Positions 34,435 through 42,571 of a stretch of 64,000 nt of DNA are shown piece by piece. Position numbers and translations under genes: made by a program. Each line of letters begins with the position of its first letter. Position 1 is the stretch's first letter. The notes under the pieces were generated by a model. That model had not been told where the DNA came from. It did not search any database and worked only from the letters and a program-made list of their open reading frames with translations. Source of the stretch: Psychrobacillus sp. BL-248-WT-3 (GTDB lineage: Bacteria > Bacillota > Bacilli > Bacillales_A > Planococcaceae); NCBI RefSeq assembly GCF_012843435.1, contig NZ_JABAFC010000001.1, positions 248,001-312,000 on the forward strand, given 5' to 3'.

Positions 34435-34475
34435 AATTGTTTATGAAATTATAAAGTTATGAATCTGTGGGTAAA

Positions 34476-34850
34476 TTGATGTCCAGCTTCATCGCCTTGC
34501 CCCTCGGGGTCAAATGGATAAAAGCTCCGGTGGCTGAGGAACTGCCTCCTCGCTTTTATCCATTTGCCTGTCGGGGCAGTGACAGGCGATTGCGCTTTTC
34601 TTGATGTCTAGCTTCATCGCCTTGCCCCTCGGGGTCAAATGGATAAAAGCTCCGGTGGCTGAGGAACTGCCTCCTCGCTTTTCTCCATTTGCCTGTCGGG
34701 GCAGTGACAGGCGATTCCGCTTTTCTTGATGTCTAGCTTCATCGCCTTGCCTCTCGGGTCAAATGGGTAAAAGCTCCGGTGGCTGAGGAACTGCCTCCTC
34801 GCTTTTCCCATTTGCCTGTCGGGGCAGTGACAGGCGATTCCGCTTTTCTT
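34476..34850. repeat. Three tandem copies of a 125-bp GC-rich repeat
   Basis: Units begin at 34476, 34601 and 34726 with TTGATGTCNAGCTTCATCGCC and end in GGCGATTNCGCTTTTC. The period is exactly 125 bp between copies; the third has two 1-bp losses. Each unit has outer arms that can pair (CGCC ... GGCG) and an inner inverted repeat (AAATGGATAAAAGC with GCTTTTATCCATTT), so each could fold into a long hairpin. The style matches a dispersed GC-rich intergenic repeat widespread in Bacillales. No open frame is supported. Confidence 0.85.
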
Positions 34851-34980
34851 GTTTGCAATAAATTTGTCACTTTCAAGTTCGGGTGTCTATAAAAATGGAA
34901 ACCATTTTATTGAGAACATCATTTACATTTTAAACTGAAAATCCCTTCACTGATAAATGTAGACATATATTTAATGATAC
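34851..34980. other. Intergenic remainder before the hexapeptide gene, no gene
   Basis: AT-rich DNA with no open frame carrying a ribosome site on either strand. Confidence 0.5.
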
Positions 34981-34984
34981 ACTT

Positions 34985-35020
34985 AAAAAAGAGCTGGGAA
35001 CTGTATCTCCAAGCTCTAAG
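34985..35020 (-). terminator. Terminator of the hexapeptide-protein gene
   Basis: Read on the minus strand, AGAGCTTGG and CCCAGCTCT pair across a 10-nt loop and are followed by six T. Confidence 0.7.
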
Positions 35021-35057
35021 TGACTTTGATCATTTTTAACTAAGTCTTGTTCGTAGA

Positions 35058-35597
35058 CTAATCTGCAGTTTTAACTGACAAGGTGTCTTCAAAAATTTCT
35101 CGGTAATCATACCCTTTTTGTACATAAGTATCAATTGATAGTTGTATAAGCTCAAGATCCTTATCGTTAAGCTCCCTCACAACTTTTCCAGGGGAGCCGA
35201 CGATTAATGAACGAGGAGGAAATTTTTTACCTGATGGCACTAGGGTGTTAGCCCCTACGATACATTCCTCACCAATCTCGGAATGGTCTAAAATAGTAGA
35301 TCCCATTCCAATAATGGACCGTTTACCAATCCTGCAGCCATGTAGAATGACATTATGTCCTACAGTCACTTCATCTTCTATAATAACTGGAGCATCTTCA
35401 TACAAGTGAATCGTTGAATTGTCCTGTATGCTACATCTATTACCAATCGTTATTGGTGCCTCATCACCACGTAAAACAGCGTTAAACCATATAGTGGATT
35501 CCTCACCCACTCGTACATCGCCAATAATCTTCGCTCCTGGTGCAACCATTGCGTTATCACTTATACTAGGTGACTTTCCTTTGAATGAAATAATCAA
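35058..35597 (-). CDS. Left-handed beta-helix (gamma-carbonic-anhydrase-like) protein, possible PaaY
   Basis: 179 aa of hexapeptide repeats (IIGDVRVGEESTIWFNAVLRG ... IIGMGSTILDHSEIGEECIV). The three metal-site His occur in STIHLYED, VGHNVILHGC. The fold and length fit both gamma-carbonic anhydrases and PaaY, the thioesterase that clears a dead-end CoA ester in phenylacetate catabolism. Its place close to paaX favours the second. The start is TTG at 35597 with AGGAGG 7 nt upstream. It is divergent from the nitronate-monooxygenase-like gene. Confidence 0.75.
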   Translation of the reverse strand: MIISFKGKSPSISDNAMVAPGAKIIGDVRVGEESTIWFNAVLRGDEAPITIGNRCSIQDNSTIHLYEDAPVIIEDEVTVGHNVILHGCRIGKRSIIGMGSTILDHSEIGEECIVGANTLVPSGKKFPPRSLIVGSPGKVVRELNDKDLELIQLSIDTYVQKGYDYREIFEDTLSVKTAD

Positions 35598-35678
35598 ATA
35601 ATTTCCTCCTTTTTAAATATTAGCAATTGTCATTCTACTAATTATAATATAACATATTTTTATAGGGGTTGATAAATA

Positions 35679-36647
35679 ATGATATACGTTTGTAAGTTGT
35701 TAGGTATTTCCTATCCAATCATTCAGGGAGGGATGGGAAACATAAGTAACGCTCAGCTTACAGCTGCAGTGTCTGAAGCTGGAGGATTAGGTACAATTGG
35801 TTGTGGTACGATGACACCCAAAGAAGTGGAACAAATCATACTAGTAACAAAAGAGATAACCAAAAAAAGATTTGCTATTAATATTGCCATTAATGTTTCA
35901 CCATTTGTAGAAGAACTGATAGAACTTGTTATAAAACACGAAGTTCCGATTGTATCTTTATCGGCTGGAAACCCAGCACCCTATATTCCTATTTTACAAG
36001 CAAACGGGATTAAAGTGATGACGGTTGTCGCTTCTGTAAAACAGGCGTTAAAATCAGAACAAGCAGGGGCAGATATGATAATTGGTGAAGGTTTTGAAGC
36101 TGCAGGTATTAATTCTAGTCTTGAATTGACCACCTTCACGTTAATTCCTCAGCTAGTAAAACATGTGAGGGTACCTGTTATTGCGGCAGGAGGAATTGGT
36201 GATGGGAAAGGATTGGCGGCCGCACTATCTCTAGGTGCTAGTGGGGTGCAGCTAGGAACAAGGCTAGTGGCGACGAAAGATGCTCCCTTTCATGAAATGT
36301 ATAAAAAAAGAGTAATTCAAGCTGGTGATTTAGATACGCTATTGCTTGGGCGAAGTGTTGGTAGAATTCGGAGAGTGTTAAATACTCCTTATGCGAGTCG
36401 GTTGATTGACCGAGAAAAACAGGGGCTGACTATCGATGATTATTTAAAAAGTACGACGGAGGAGCACCATAAAAAAGGAGCGATAGAGGGAGACCTAGAA
36501 AGTGGTTTTTTAAACAGTGGCCAAATAGCTGGTTTGTTGGATGATCTGCCTTCAGTAGAAGATTTGTTCAATAGAATGATGATCGAAGCAGAACAAAAAC
36601 TTCAAAATGATTTAATAGAAATTAGACAATTAAAAAAAGAAAGCTAA
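35679..36647 (+). CDS. Nitronate monooxygenase/FabK-like flavoprotein
   Basis: 322-aa FMN-binding TIM-barrel protein. Family marks are PIIQGGMGNIS at the N-terminus, IAAGGIGDGKGLAAALSLGASGVQLGTR near residue 170, and LGRSVGRIRRVLNTPYA. The catalytic segment that normally reads ExxxGGH is EGFEAAGINS here, so the usual His is absent and the reaction may differ from nitronate oxidation or enoyl-ACP reduction. It lies between regulators of the aromatic clusters, so a role in aromatic catabolism is possible. Confidence 0.75.
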   Translation: MIYVCKLLGISYPIIQGGMGNISNAQLTAAVSEAGGLGTIGCGTMTPKEVEQIILVTKEITKKRFAINIAINVSPFVEELIELVIKHEVPIVSLSAGNPAPYIPILQANGIKVMTVVASVKQALKSEQAGADMIIGEGFEAAGINSSLELTTFTLIPQLVKHVRVPVIAAGGIGDGKGLAAALSLGASGVQLGTRLVATKDAPFHEMYKKRVIQAGDLDTLLLGRSVGRIRRVLNTPYASRLIDREKQGLTIDDYLKSTTEEHHKKGAIEGDLESGFLNSGQIAGLLDDLPSVEDLFNRMMIEAEQKLQNDLIEIRQLKKES

Positions 36648-36674
36648 AAACGAAGACCACTCCGGTCAGCGAAT

Positions 36675-37319
36675 TTAACTTCTCATTTTAAAGGCATCAA
36701 GCGTTTTTAGTTTGTGATTTCTAGCATACTGCTCGATAGAAGAACTGCTCGCCTTATCCTCTAGTAGTTGTATAAGGGTCTCATGTTCTTCAATGGATTG
36801 GGGGGTTCTCTTAGGATAAAACGTAAAACCAGCCTGTCTCACTATATCTAGTCGCCCCCATGTTTCTTCAATATTTTTTATTAGTAATTCGTTTGGACAA
36901 AATGAGTAAATATGAAAATGGAATTCTCTATTAAGTGCTCCTAGTTTATCTAATTCATAGTTATCAAGCATGATTTTCATTTCTCGGTTAATTTCTTTTA
37001 ACTTTGTAATACCATCAGCTGTAATGCTTGTGGCGCTAATAGCCGTAGCATAGCCCTCAAGCAAAGCGAGTACTTCCAATGATTCCTTATATAGTTGATT
37101 GTCAATTCCTTTGACGATTGCTCCAATATTAGGTTTAAATTCAAGAAGCTTTTCTGATTCGAGCTGATGAATTGCTTCCCTGACGGGAATATGACTAGAG
37201 CCGACCTCCTTTGCAATTTGATTGATAATGATTCGTTGACCAGGTGCGTAAGTACCATCTACTATTCTTGTACGAATAACTTTGTAAGCATATTGGCGTT
37301 TATTCATATTAGTTTTCAT
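36675..37319 (-). CDS. GntR family (FadR/FCD) transcriptional regulator
   Basis: About 214 aa. The N-terminal winged helix is RIIINQIAKEVGSSHIPVREAIHQLESEKLLE at residues ~30-60, and the C-terminal all-helical FCD domain includes LEGYATAISATSITADGI and REFHFHIYSFC, with His residues that often bind a metal. It is divergent from the thioesterase/PheDH operon and is its most obvious local regulator; FCD regulators usually sense carboxylic acids. The start is uncertain: ATGs at 37340, 37319 and 37307 all lack a clear ribosome site. Confidence 0.85.
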   Translation of the reverse strand: MKTNMNKRQYAYKVIRTRIVDGTYAPGQRIIINQIAKEVGSSHIPVREAIHQLESEKLLEFKPNIGAIVKGIDNQLYKESLEVLALLEGYATAISATSITADGITKLKEINREMKIMLDNYELDKLGALNREFHFHIYSFCPNELLIKNIEETWGRLDIVRQAGFTFYPKRTPQSIEEHETLIQLLEDKASSSSIEQYARNHKLKTLDAFKMRS

Positions 37320-37342
37320 AATAATCGAATTGTATATCATTT

Positions 37343-37354
37343 AATATATGAAAT
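37343..37354. promoter_or_regulatory. Candidate GntR operator near the regulator's own start
   Basis: AATATATGAAAT lies just upstream of the GntR coding start. Its exact reverse complement recurs at 48867-48878 upstream of hpaB, and a relative, GATATATGATAT, at 37541-37552 overlaps the thioesterase promoter. This is a weak motif in AT-rich DNA. Confidence 0.35.
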
Positions 37355-37521
37355 CAATAAATAGATAGATTATTTAAAAATTACTGAAACAATTTATACA
37401 GTTATTTTGTCAAGATACGAACTAAATATAGAAAATAGTGAGATTTATACGCTTCCTATTAGTAGAGTAGAACATAATATCAAATATATATTCTGATAAT
37501 AAAATAAATTCTGATAAAATA

Positions 37522-37550
37522 TTGTAATAATATATAAAATGATATATGAT
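37522..37550 (+). promoter_or_regulatory. Candidate promoter of the thioesterase-PheDH operon
   Basis: TTGTAA (37522-37527) and TATGAT (37545-37550) are 17 nt apart. The -10 overlaps the motif GATATATGATAT. Transcription would begin about 130 nt before the first start codon. Confidence 0.45.
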
Positions 37551-37619
37551 ATTTGTAAATATTTAACGAAATTTCTCCTGCTTGCTCGATAAAAGAAAGG
37601 AGTAATTCATTTCATCTAC

Positions 37620-37634
37620 TTGTAAGCGCTTCCA
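37620..37634 (+). promoter_or_regulatory. CcpA cre site
   Basis: TTGTAAGCGCTTCCA fits the cre consensus WTGNAANCGNWNNCW at every position. It lies between the candidate promoter and the first gene, where CcpA can block elongation, as expected for a catabolic operon under carbon catabolite repression. Confidence 0.7.
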
Positions 37635-37686
37635 AAAGTGTGATGTGTGTTCCTTAAAAACTAAATGATTAAAGTAGGTGAGTTAT

Positions 37687-38082
37687 ATGTTAGAAGGCTT
37701 AGAGATTGGGAGTAAAGAGACCATTCAAATCACAGTTACAGAATTGATGTTTGCTGCATTTGAAGGAGAAGTAGTACACCCTGTCTATTCGACGGTGAGT
37801 ATGACATATCATATGGAATGGGTTTCTAGGAAAATAATTTTACCTTTTTTAAGCGCTGAACAAGAGGGAATGGGAGCTGCAGTTAAGATCAAGCATGTTT
37901 CACCCGCTCCTTATGGAAGTCTTGTTACTTTAACTGCTACTGTTACAGAGCTTCGAGACAATAAAGTAATAACAAAAGTGGTAGCTGAGAGTCAAGCTGG
38001 TGTTATCGGTCTGGGTGAGGTAACTCAGGTTATTTTGCCAAAGGCTACAATAAAAACAAAATGGAACGAGGCTACAGCGTAA
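37687..38082 (+). CDS. FlK-like hotdog-fold acyl-CoA thioesterase
   Basis: 131-aa hotdog protein resembling fluoroacetyl-CoA thioesterase FlK. The catalytic triad positions of that family appear intact: Thr in YSTVSM, Glu in HMEW and His in KIKHVSPAP. It should hydrolyse a short or aryl acyl-CoA. As first gene of the PheDH/2-oxoacid dehydrogenase operon, a fitting substrate is 4-hydroxyphenylacetyl-CoA, giving free 4-hydroxyphenylacetate for HpaBC. That substrate is an inference. ATG 37687 follows TAGGTGAG; GTG 37678 overlaps that site. Confidence 0.75.
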   Translation: MLEGLEIGSKETIQITVTELMFAAFEGEVVHPVYSTVSMTYHMEWVSRKIILPFLSAEQEGMGAAVKIKHVSPAPYGSLVTLTATVTELRDNKVITKVVAESQAGVIGLGEVTQVILPKATIKTKWNEATA

Positions 38083-38120
38083 GAATGTACACTGAAATTG
38101 CCTAAGGAGGAACTGATCTA

Positions 38121-39260
38121 ATGCTAGCTGAAAGATTATCAATGACAAAAGAATTTGAGCTTTTCGATCGAATGGCTTCTCATGAGCAGGTTGTATTTTG
38201 TAATGATCCCACTACTGGCCTACGAGCGATTATCGCTATCCATAATACGACCCTTGGTCCAGCTCTCGGTGGATGTCGAATGCAACCTTATAATAGTGTG
38301 GAAGATGCGCTCGAGGATGTTCTAAGGCTTTCAAAAGGTATGACGTATAAGTGTGCAGCAGCAGATGTGGACTTTGGGGGAGGAAAAGCAGTCATTATTG
38401 GTGATCCTAAAAAGGATAAATCACCGGAGCTATTCAGAGCATTTGGTCAATTTGTCAATTCACTTGGCGGCCGTTTTTACACAGGTACAGACATGGGCAC
38501 GACGATGGAAGATTTCATACATGCGATGAAGGAAACTAATTTCATTAATGGACTACCTGAGGCCTATGGTGGTGGAGGGGATTCATCGATCCCAACAGCA
38601 GCTGGAGTTATAAATGGATTAAAAGCTACAAATCGAACACTGTTTGGAGATGAAGAACTCGGAACGAAAAGCTATGCAATTCAAGGACTAGGAAAAGTAG
38701 GATATAAAGTTGCTGTTAGTTTACTAGAAGCTGGAGCGAACCTTTTTGTAGCTGATATAAATGACGAAAGCCTTCATTCCATTCAGCAGATTTCAGCAAA
38801 TTTAAAAGGAAACGTAAAGATTGTATCAAATGATGAAATTTACTCTACTGATGCCGACGTTTTTATTCCTTGTGCACATGGTGGGATTATAAATGATATG
38901 ACGATTCCTAAGTTGAGAGTAAAGGCTATAGTAGGTTCTGCCAACAATCAATTACTAGCAGATCGACATGGAAGAATGCTCAGAGAAAAAGGAATACTAT
39001 ACGCACCAGACTATATCGTCAATGCAGGCGGTCTGATTCAAGTAGCTGATGAGCTATATGGCTTTAACCATGAGCGAGTTCTAGCTAAAACGAAGCAAAT
39101 ATATCATACCTTATTAGAGGTATATAAGGAGGCTTCCCTAACCGGAAATACAACGGAAGAAGCAGCAAATACGATGTGTGAAAAGCGTATTAAGAACAGA
39201 AAAGCTCGCAATAACTTTTATTCAGCACCATTAAAGCCAAAGTGGAGTATTCGCAAATAA
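38121..39260 (+). CDS. pdh: Phenylalanine dehydrogenase
   Basis: 379-aa NAD-dependent amino acid dehydrogenase, the same length as PheDH of Lysinibacillus sphaericus and very similar by eye along its length. Catalytic residues are K77 and K89 ([20 protein letters not shown]) and D124 (GTDMGT). The segment [12 protein letters not shown] is the PheDH version of a region that reads GNPSPVTAYGV in leucine dehydrogenases. The Rossmann motif is [12 protein letters not shown]. It deaminates Phe, and usually Tyr, to the arylpyruvate, which feeds the dehydrogenase complex encoded next. Confidence 0.9.
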   Translation: MLAERLSMTKEFELFDRMASHEQVVFCNDPTTGLRAIIAIHNTTLGPALGGCRMQPYNSVEDALEDVLRLSKGMTYKCAAADVDFGGGKAVIIGDPKKDKSPELFRAFGQFVNSLGGRFYTGTDMGTTMEDFIHAMKETNFINGLPEAYGGGGDSSIPTAAGVINGLKATNRTLFGDEELGTKSYAIQGLGKVGYKVAVSLLEAGANLFVADINDESLHSIQQISANLKGNVKIVSNDEIYSTDADVFIPCAHGGIINDMTIPKLRVKAIVGSANNQLLADRHGRMLREKGILYAPDYIVNAGGLIQVADELYGFNHERVLAKTKQIYHTLLEVYKEASLTGNTTEEAANTMCEKRIKNRKARNNFYSAPLKPKWSIRK

Positions 39261-39280
39261 GTCGTTTGGAGGGAAGCTAA

Positions 39281-40336
39281 GTGAAGCATAATTATCCTTT
39301 AAAAAGAATAATGGATGATGAAGGGACACTACTAGATGAACAATTCAAAGAACAAATTGAGGAAAGCTTAGTCAAAGAACTTTATTTTCACATGCTCCGC
39401 ATTCGAACGTTCGACCGGAAGGCTATTAACCTACAGAGACAAGGTCGATTAGGAACCTATGCACCATTTGAGGGCCAAGAAGCAGCTCAGGTTGGTAGCG
39501 CGCTTGCATTAACGGAAGATGACTGGGTTTTTCCGACCTATCGTGATCATGGGGCAACTTTAACTTTTGGTAAGAGTATGGCCAAAACTTTCTTATACTG
39601 GAATGGAAGAATAGAGGGATGCTTATCCCCAAAGAATAGAAACATATTCCCTCCTGCTGTACCAATAGCTACTCAGCTTCCCCATGCAGCTGGAGCAGCC
39701 TGGGCAGAAAAAAGAAAGGGCACAAAAAATATAGCAATCGCTTATTTTGGTGATGGTGCTACATCCGAGGGAGATTTCCATGAGGGCTTAAACTTTGCTA
39801 GCGTCTTTAAAGTACCTGCTATCTTTTTCAATCAAAACAATGGCTTTGCAATTTCTGTTCCTACTGAAAAACAGATGAATTCAGAAACCATTGCACAAAA
39901 AGCAGTGGCTTATGGAATGGCTGGTGTTAGAGTAGATGGAAATGATAGCCTTGCTGTATATTTTGAAACGCTTAAAGCAGTAGAGAAAGCACGAGCAGGG
40001 GATGGACCTACCTTAATAGAGGCTGTCACATGGAGAAAAGGTGCTCATACGACTGCAGATGACCCATCCAAATATAGAGATGCTACCATGGGAGACCATG
40101 TTGTAGATCCCCTTCTAAGACTGGAGTTATTTATGAAAAACTACGGTTACTGGAATGAAGAATGGTTGCAAGCTACTACTGAAGAGATTAGTAATGAAAT
40201 AGATGTAGCTATAGAAGAAATGGAAAGTTTTCCAGCTCCAAAAGTAGAAGATGTGTTTAACCATGTGTTTGCCGAAATGCCTGCTCAGCTAACCGAACAA
40301 AAAGATGCTTATCTTGCATATTTAGGGAGGCAATGA
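39281..40336 (+). CDS. 2-oxoacid dehydrogenase E1 component, alpha subunit
   Basis: 351 aa. Thiamine diphosphate binding is shown by GDGATSEGDFHEGLNFA near residue 162 and the closing QNNGFAIS. The phosphorylation-loop-like region (YRDHG; ADDPSKYRD) is of pyruvate/branched-chain E1alpha type. It decarboxylates a 2-oxoacid together with E1beta. The position directly after phenylalanine dehydrogenase makes phenylpyruvate and 4-hydroxyphenylpyruvate the natural candidate substrates. It starts with GTG behind GGAGGGAA; E1beta follows 3 nt after the stop. Confidence 0.88.
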   Translation: MKHNYPLKRIMDDEGTLLDEQFKEQIEESLVKELYFHMLRIRTFDRKAINLQRQGRLGTYAPFEGQEAAQVGSALALTEDDWVFPTYRDHGATLTFGKSMAKTFLYWNGRIEGCLSPKNRNIFPPAVPIATQLPHAAGAAWAEKRKGTKNIAIAYFGDGATSEGDFHEGLNFASVFKVPAIFFNQNNGFAISVPTEKQMNSETIAQKAVAYGMAGVRVDGNDSLAVYFETLKAVEKARAGDGPTLIEAVTWRKGAHTTADDPSKYRDATMGDHVVDPLLRLELFMKNYGYWNEEWLQATTEEISNEIDVAIEEMESFPAPKVEDVFNHVFAEMPAQLTEQKDAYLAYLGRQ

Positions 40337-40339
40337 TCA

Positions 40340-41356
40340 ATGACCCAGTTAAAACAATCAAGTGCTTCACAAGAGACAACAAAGCAAATGACATTAATCC
40401 AAGCAATAAACGATGGGATGCGCGTTTTACTAGAGGAGGACGAATCTACACTGGTGCTTGGTGAAGATGTTGGTAAAAACGGTGGCGTTTTCCGAGCTAC
40501 TGAGGGACTCCAAGAAAGGTTCGGTGTTGATAGAGTAATAGACACTCCTCTTTCTGAATCAGGAATAATAGGAACCTCTATTGGATTAGCTGTAAATGGA
40601 TTTAGACCAATAGCTGAAATTCAGTTTTTAGGGTTTATTTATCCAGCATATGAGCAAATCATGACACATGCTTCGAGAATTCGGATGAGGTCGATGTCTC
40701 GTTTTACAGTGCCAATGGTTATTCGTGCACCTTATGGAGCAGGGATACGTGCACCCGAAATACATTCAGACAGCACCGAAATCTTATTTACTCATATGCC
40801 TGGTATTAAGGTAGTCTGTCCTTCCAGTCCATATGATGCAAAGGGATTGTTAATAGCTGCAATGGAAGATCCCGATCCAGTTCTTGTCTTAGAGCCTATG
40901 AAGAACTATCGATCGGTGAGAGAGGACGTACCAGTAAATAAATATAAAGTGGAAATTGGAAAGGCGAAGGTTGTCCAAGAAGGGGCAGATGTAACCCTTA
41001 TTGCTTGGGGAGCAATGGTTTCAATCGCCCAAAAAGCTGCTGAGCTAGCAGGAAAAAAAGGAATACATTGCGAAATAATAGATTTACGTACGCTTTATCC
41101 ATTAGATCGGGAAGCAATCGCCAAATCTGTGCAAAAAACAACTAGAGCAGTAATCATTCATGAAGCTCATCCTACAGGTGGGTTAGGTAATGACATCGTA
41201 TCTATTATTAACGATACCTCATTCTTATATTTGCGAGCACCTGTTGAGAGAATTACAGGTTTTGATGTTCCTGTTCCATTCTTTACTTTAGAAGAGCATT
41301 ATCTACCTACTCCCGCTAGAGTGATGGAGGGGATTGATAAAGTAATTCATTTTTAA
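40340..41356 (+). CDS. 2-oxoacid dehydrogenase E1 component, beta subunit
   Basis: 338 aa. The transketolase pyrimidine-binding domain has LGEDVGKNGGVFRATEGL near residue 40 and DTPLSESGIIG. The C-terminal domain has the conserved IDLRTLYPLDREAI and HEAHPTGGLGNDI. It forms the alpha2beta2 E1 with the preceding gene. There is a short extra N-terminus (about 15 residues) before the usual start of homology. GGGAGG lies 9 nt before the ATG. Confidence 0.9.
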   Translation: MTQLKQSSASQETTKQMTLIQAINDGMRVLLEEDESTLVLGEDVGKNGGVFRATEGLQERFGVDRVIDTPLSESGIIGTSIGLAVNGFRPIAEIQFLGFIYPAYEQIMTHASRIRMRSMSRFTVPMVIRAPYGAGIRAPEIHSDSTEILFTHMPGIKVVCPSSPYDAKGLLIAAMEDPDPVLVLEPMKNYRSVREDVPVNKYKVEIGKAKVVQEGADVTLIAWGAMVSIAQKAAELAGKKGIHCEIIDLRTLYPLDREAIAKSVQKTTRAVIIHEAHPTGGLGNDIVSIINDTSFLYLRAPVERITGFDVPVPFFTLEEHYLPTPARVMEGIDKVIHF

Positions 41357-41368
41357 GGAGGGTTTTGA

Positions 41369-42571
41369 ATGATTGATGTGAAATTACATGATATAGGAGA
41401 AGGAATGACTGAAGGAGAGGTTATCCACTATTTAGTTAAAGTGGGTGATAGGGTGCAAACGGACCAGCCTTTAGTTGAAGTCCAAACAGATAAAATGGTT
41501 GCTGAACTTACCTCTCCTTGTACTGGTATTGTCAAAGAGATTCGAATTGCTGCTGGAGAAATGGTAAAAGTAGGTACCAGTCTTCTTTCCTTAGAAAGTG
41601 AGGGCGGAGGGGGTTCCTCAACCGAGCAGTATTCAAAGGATATATCAGTAGAGACTAGCAGTAACCAGCCCTTAAAAGAAGATAAATCCTTAGAGTTTAC
41701 TTATAAGAGAATACTAGCTACGCCTTACACAAGAAAAATAGCTAGGGAACATAACATCAATTTAGAGGATGTGACCCCTTCAGATCCTTCAGGAAGAATT
41801 ACAGAAGAGGACGTTATGAGGTTTATAGATAATAAAACAGAGAAGAAGATTATACCTGAGAAGATTGTTGTCCAGACGCAACCAGATGAAATACCTTATA
41901 AAGGAATTAGAAAAAAGATTGCTGAAAATATGAAGAAATCACTCTTTACCATCCCACACGTAACCCATTTTGACGAAGTGAATATGACTAATCTATTAGA
42001 AATGAAGGCACAGATGAAAGCCACTGGTCATTCCATAAGTATTCCAGCCTTTCTCTTGAAAGCACTTGTCATTTCCTTAAAGGATTTTCCGATATTCAAT
42101 GCCGAGCTTGACGAAGAAAATAGTCGGATACTCCTCAAGAAAAGCTATCACATAGGCATAGCCACCAACACAGAAAACGGACTGATTGTCCCTGTACTCC
42201 ACGATACCGATAAAAAATCTCTCATACAAATAAATCAAGAAATAAAAGAATTAACACAAAAGGCCATAGCAGGAAAGCTTCAACCATCAGAAATGCAAAA
42301 CAGCACATTTACAGTTAGTAATGTAGGACCTTTAGGCAGCATAGCCGCCACTCCTATTATCAATTATCCAGAGACTGCATTAATCGCTTTTCATAAGACT
42401 AAAAAACAGCCAATCGTTAATGCGCAGGATGAGATTGTTATTGGACACATCATGAATCTATCCATGTCATTTGATCACCGCGTAGCAGACGGTGCAACTG
42501 CAATTGCATTCACGAATCGTTTTTCAAGTTTAATCGAACATCCACATAAACTAATTTTGGAGATGATTTAG
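41369..42571 (+). CDS. Dihydrolipoamide acyltransferase (E2)
   Basis: 400 aa with three parts. A single lipoyl domain has the modified Lys in VEVQTDKMVAEL near residue 43. The peripheral-subunit-binding domain is ATPYTRKIAREHNINLEDV near residue 118. The catalytic domain starts near residue 170 and has DHRVADGA, with catalytic His and Asp, near residue 370. Acidic/Ser-rich linkers connect them. It moves the acyl group to CoA, here predicted to form arylacetyl-CoA. AAGGAGG precedes the ATG. Confidence 0.92.
   Translation: MIDVKLHDIGEGMTEGEVIHYLVKVGDRVQTDQPLVEVQTDKMVAELTSPCTGIVKEIRIAAGEMVKVGTSLLSLESEGGGGSSTEQYSKDISVETSSNQPLKEDKSLEFTYKRILATPYTRKIAREHNINLEDVTPSDPSGRITEEDVMRFIDNKTEKKIIPEKIVVQTQPDEIPYKGIRKKIAENMKKSLFTIPHVTHFDEVNMTNLLEMKAQMKATGHSISIPAFLLKALVISLKDFPIFNAELDEENSRILLKKSYHIGIATNTENGLIVPVLHDTDKKSLIQINQEIKELTQKAIAGKLQPSEMQNSTFTVSNVGPLGSIAATPIINYPETALIAFHKTKKQPIVNAQDEIVIGHIMNLSMSFDHRVADGATAIAFTNRFSSLIEHPHKLILEMI

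Larger units (their letters stand above)
37341..37686. other. Divergent regulatory region before the PheDH/HPA operon
   Basis: 346 nt of very AT-rich DNA between the GntR gene and the thioesterase start. It holds a candidate promoter (37522-37550), AT-rich motifs related to AATATATGAAAT at 37343-37354 and 37541-37552, and a cre site at 37620-37634. No gene is seen. Confidence 0.65.

Noticed and set aside
34476-34850. CRISPR array
   Set aside because: The repeated unit is 125 bp with no unique spacers between copies, and no cas genes are nearby; it is a plain tandem repeat.
34601-34850. tRNA or structured RNA genes in the GC-rich repeats
   Set aside because: No cloverleaf, T-loop GTTCRANNC or CCA-adjacent acceptor stem could be found; the fold is a simple hairpin.
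38121-39260. Leucine dehydrogenase of a branched-chain keto acid (bkd) operon
   Set aside because: The [12 protein letters not shown] segment and overall likeness to Lysinibacillus PheDH argue against it, and no ptb/buk genes accompany the E1-E3 genes.
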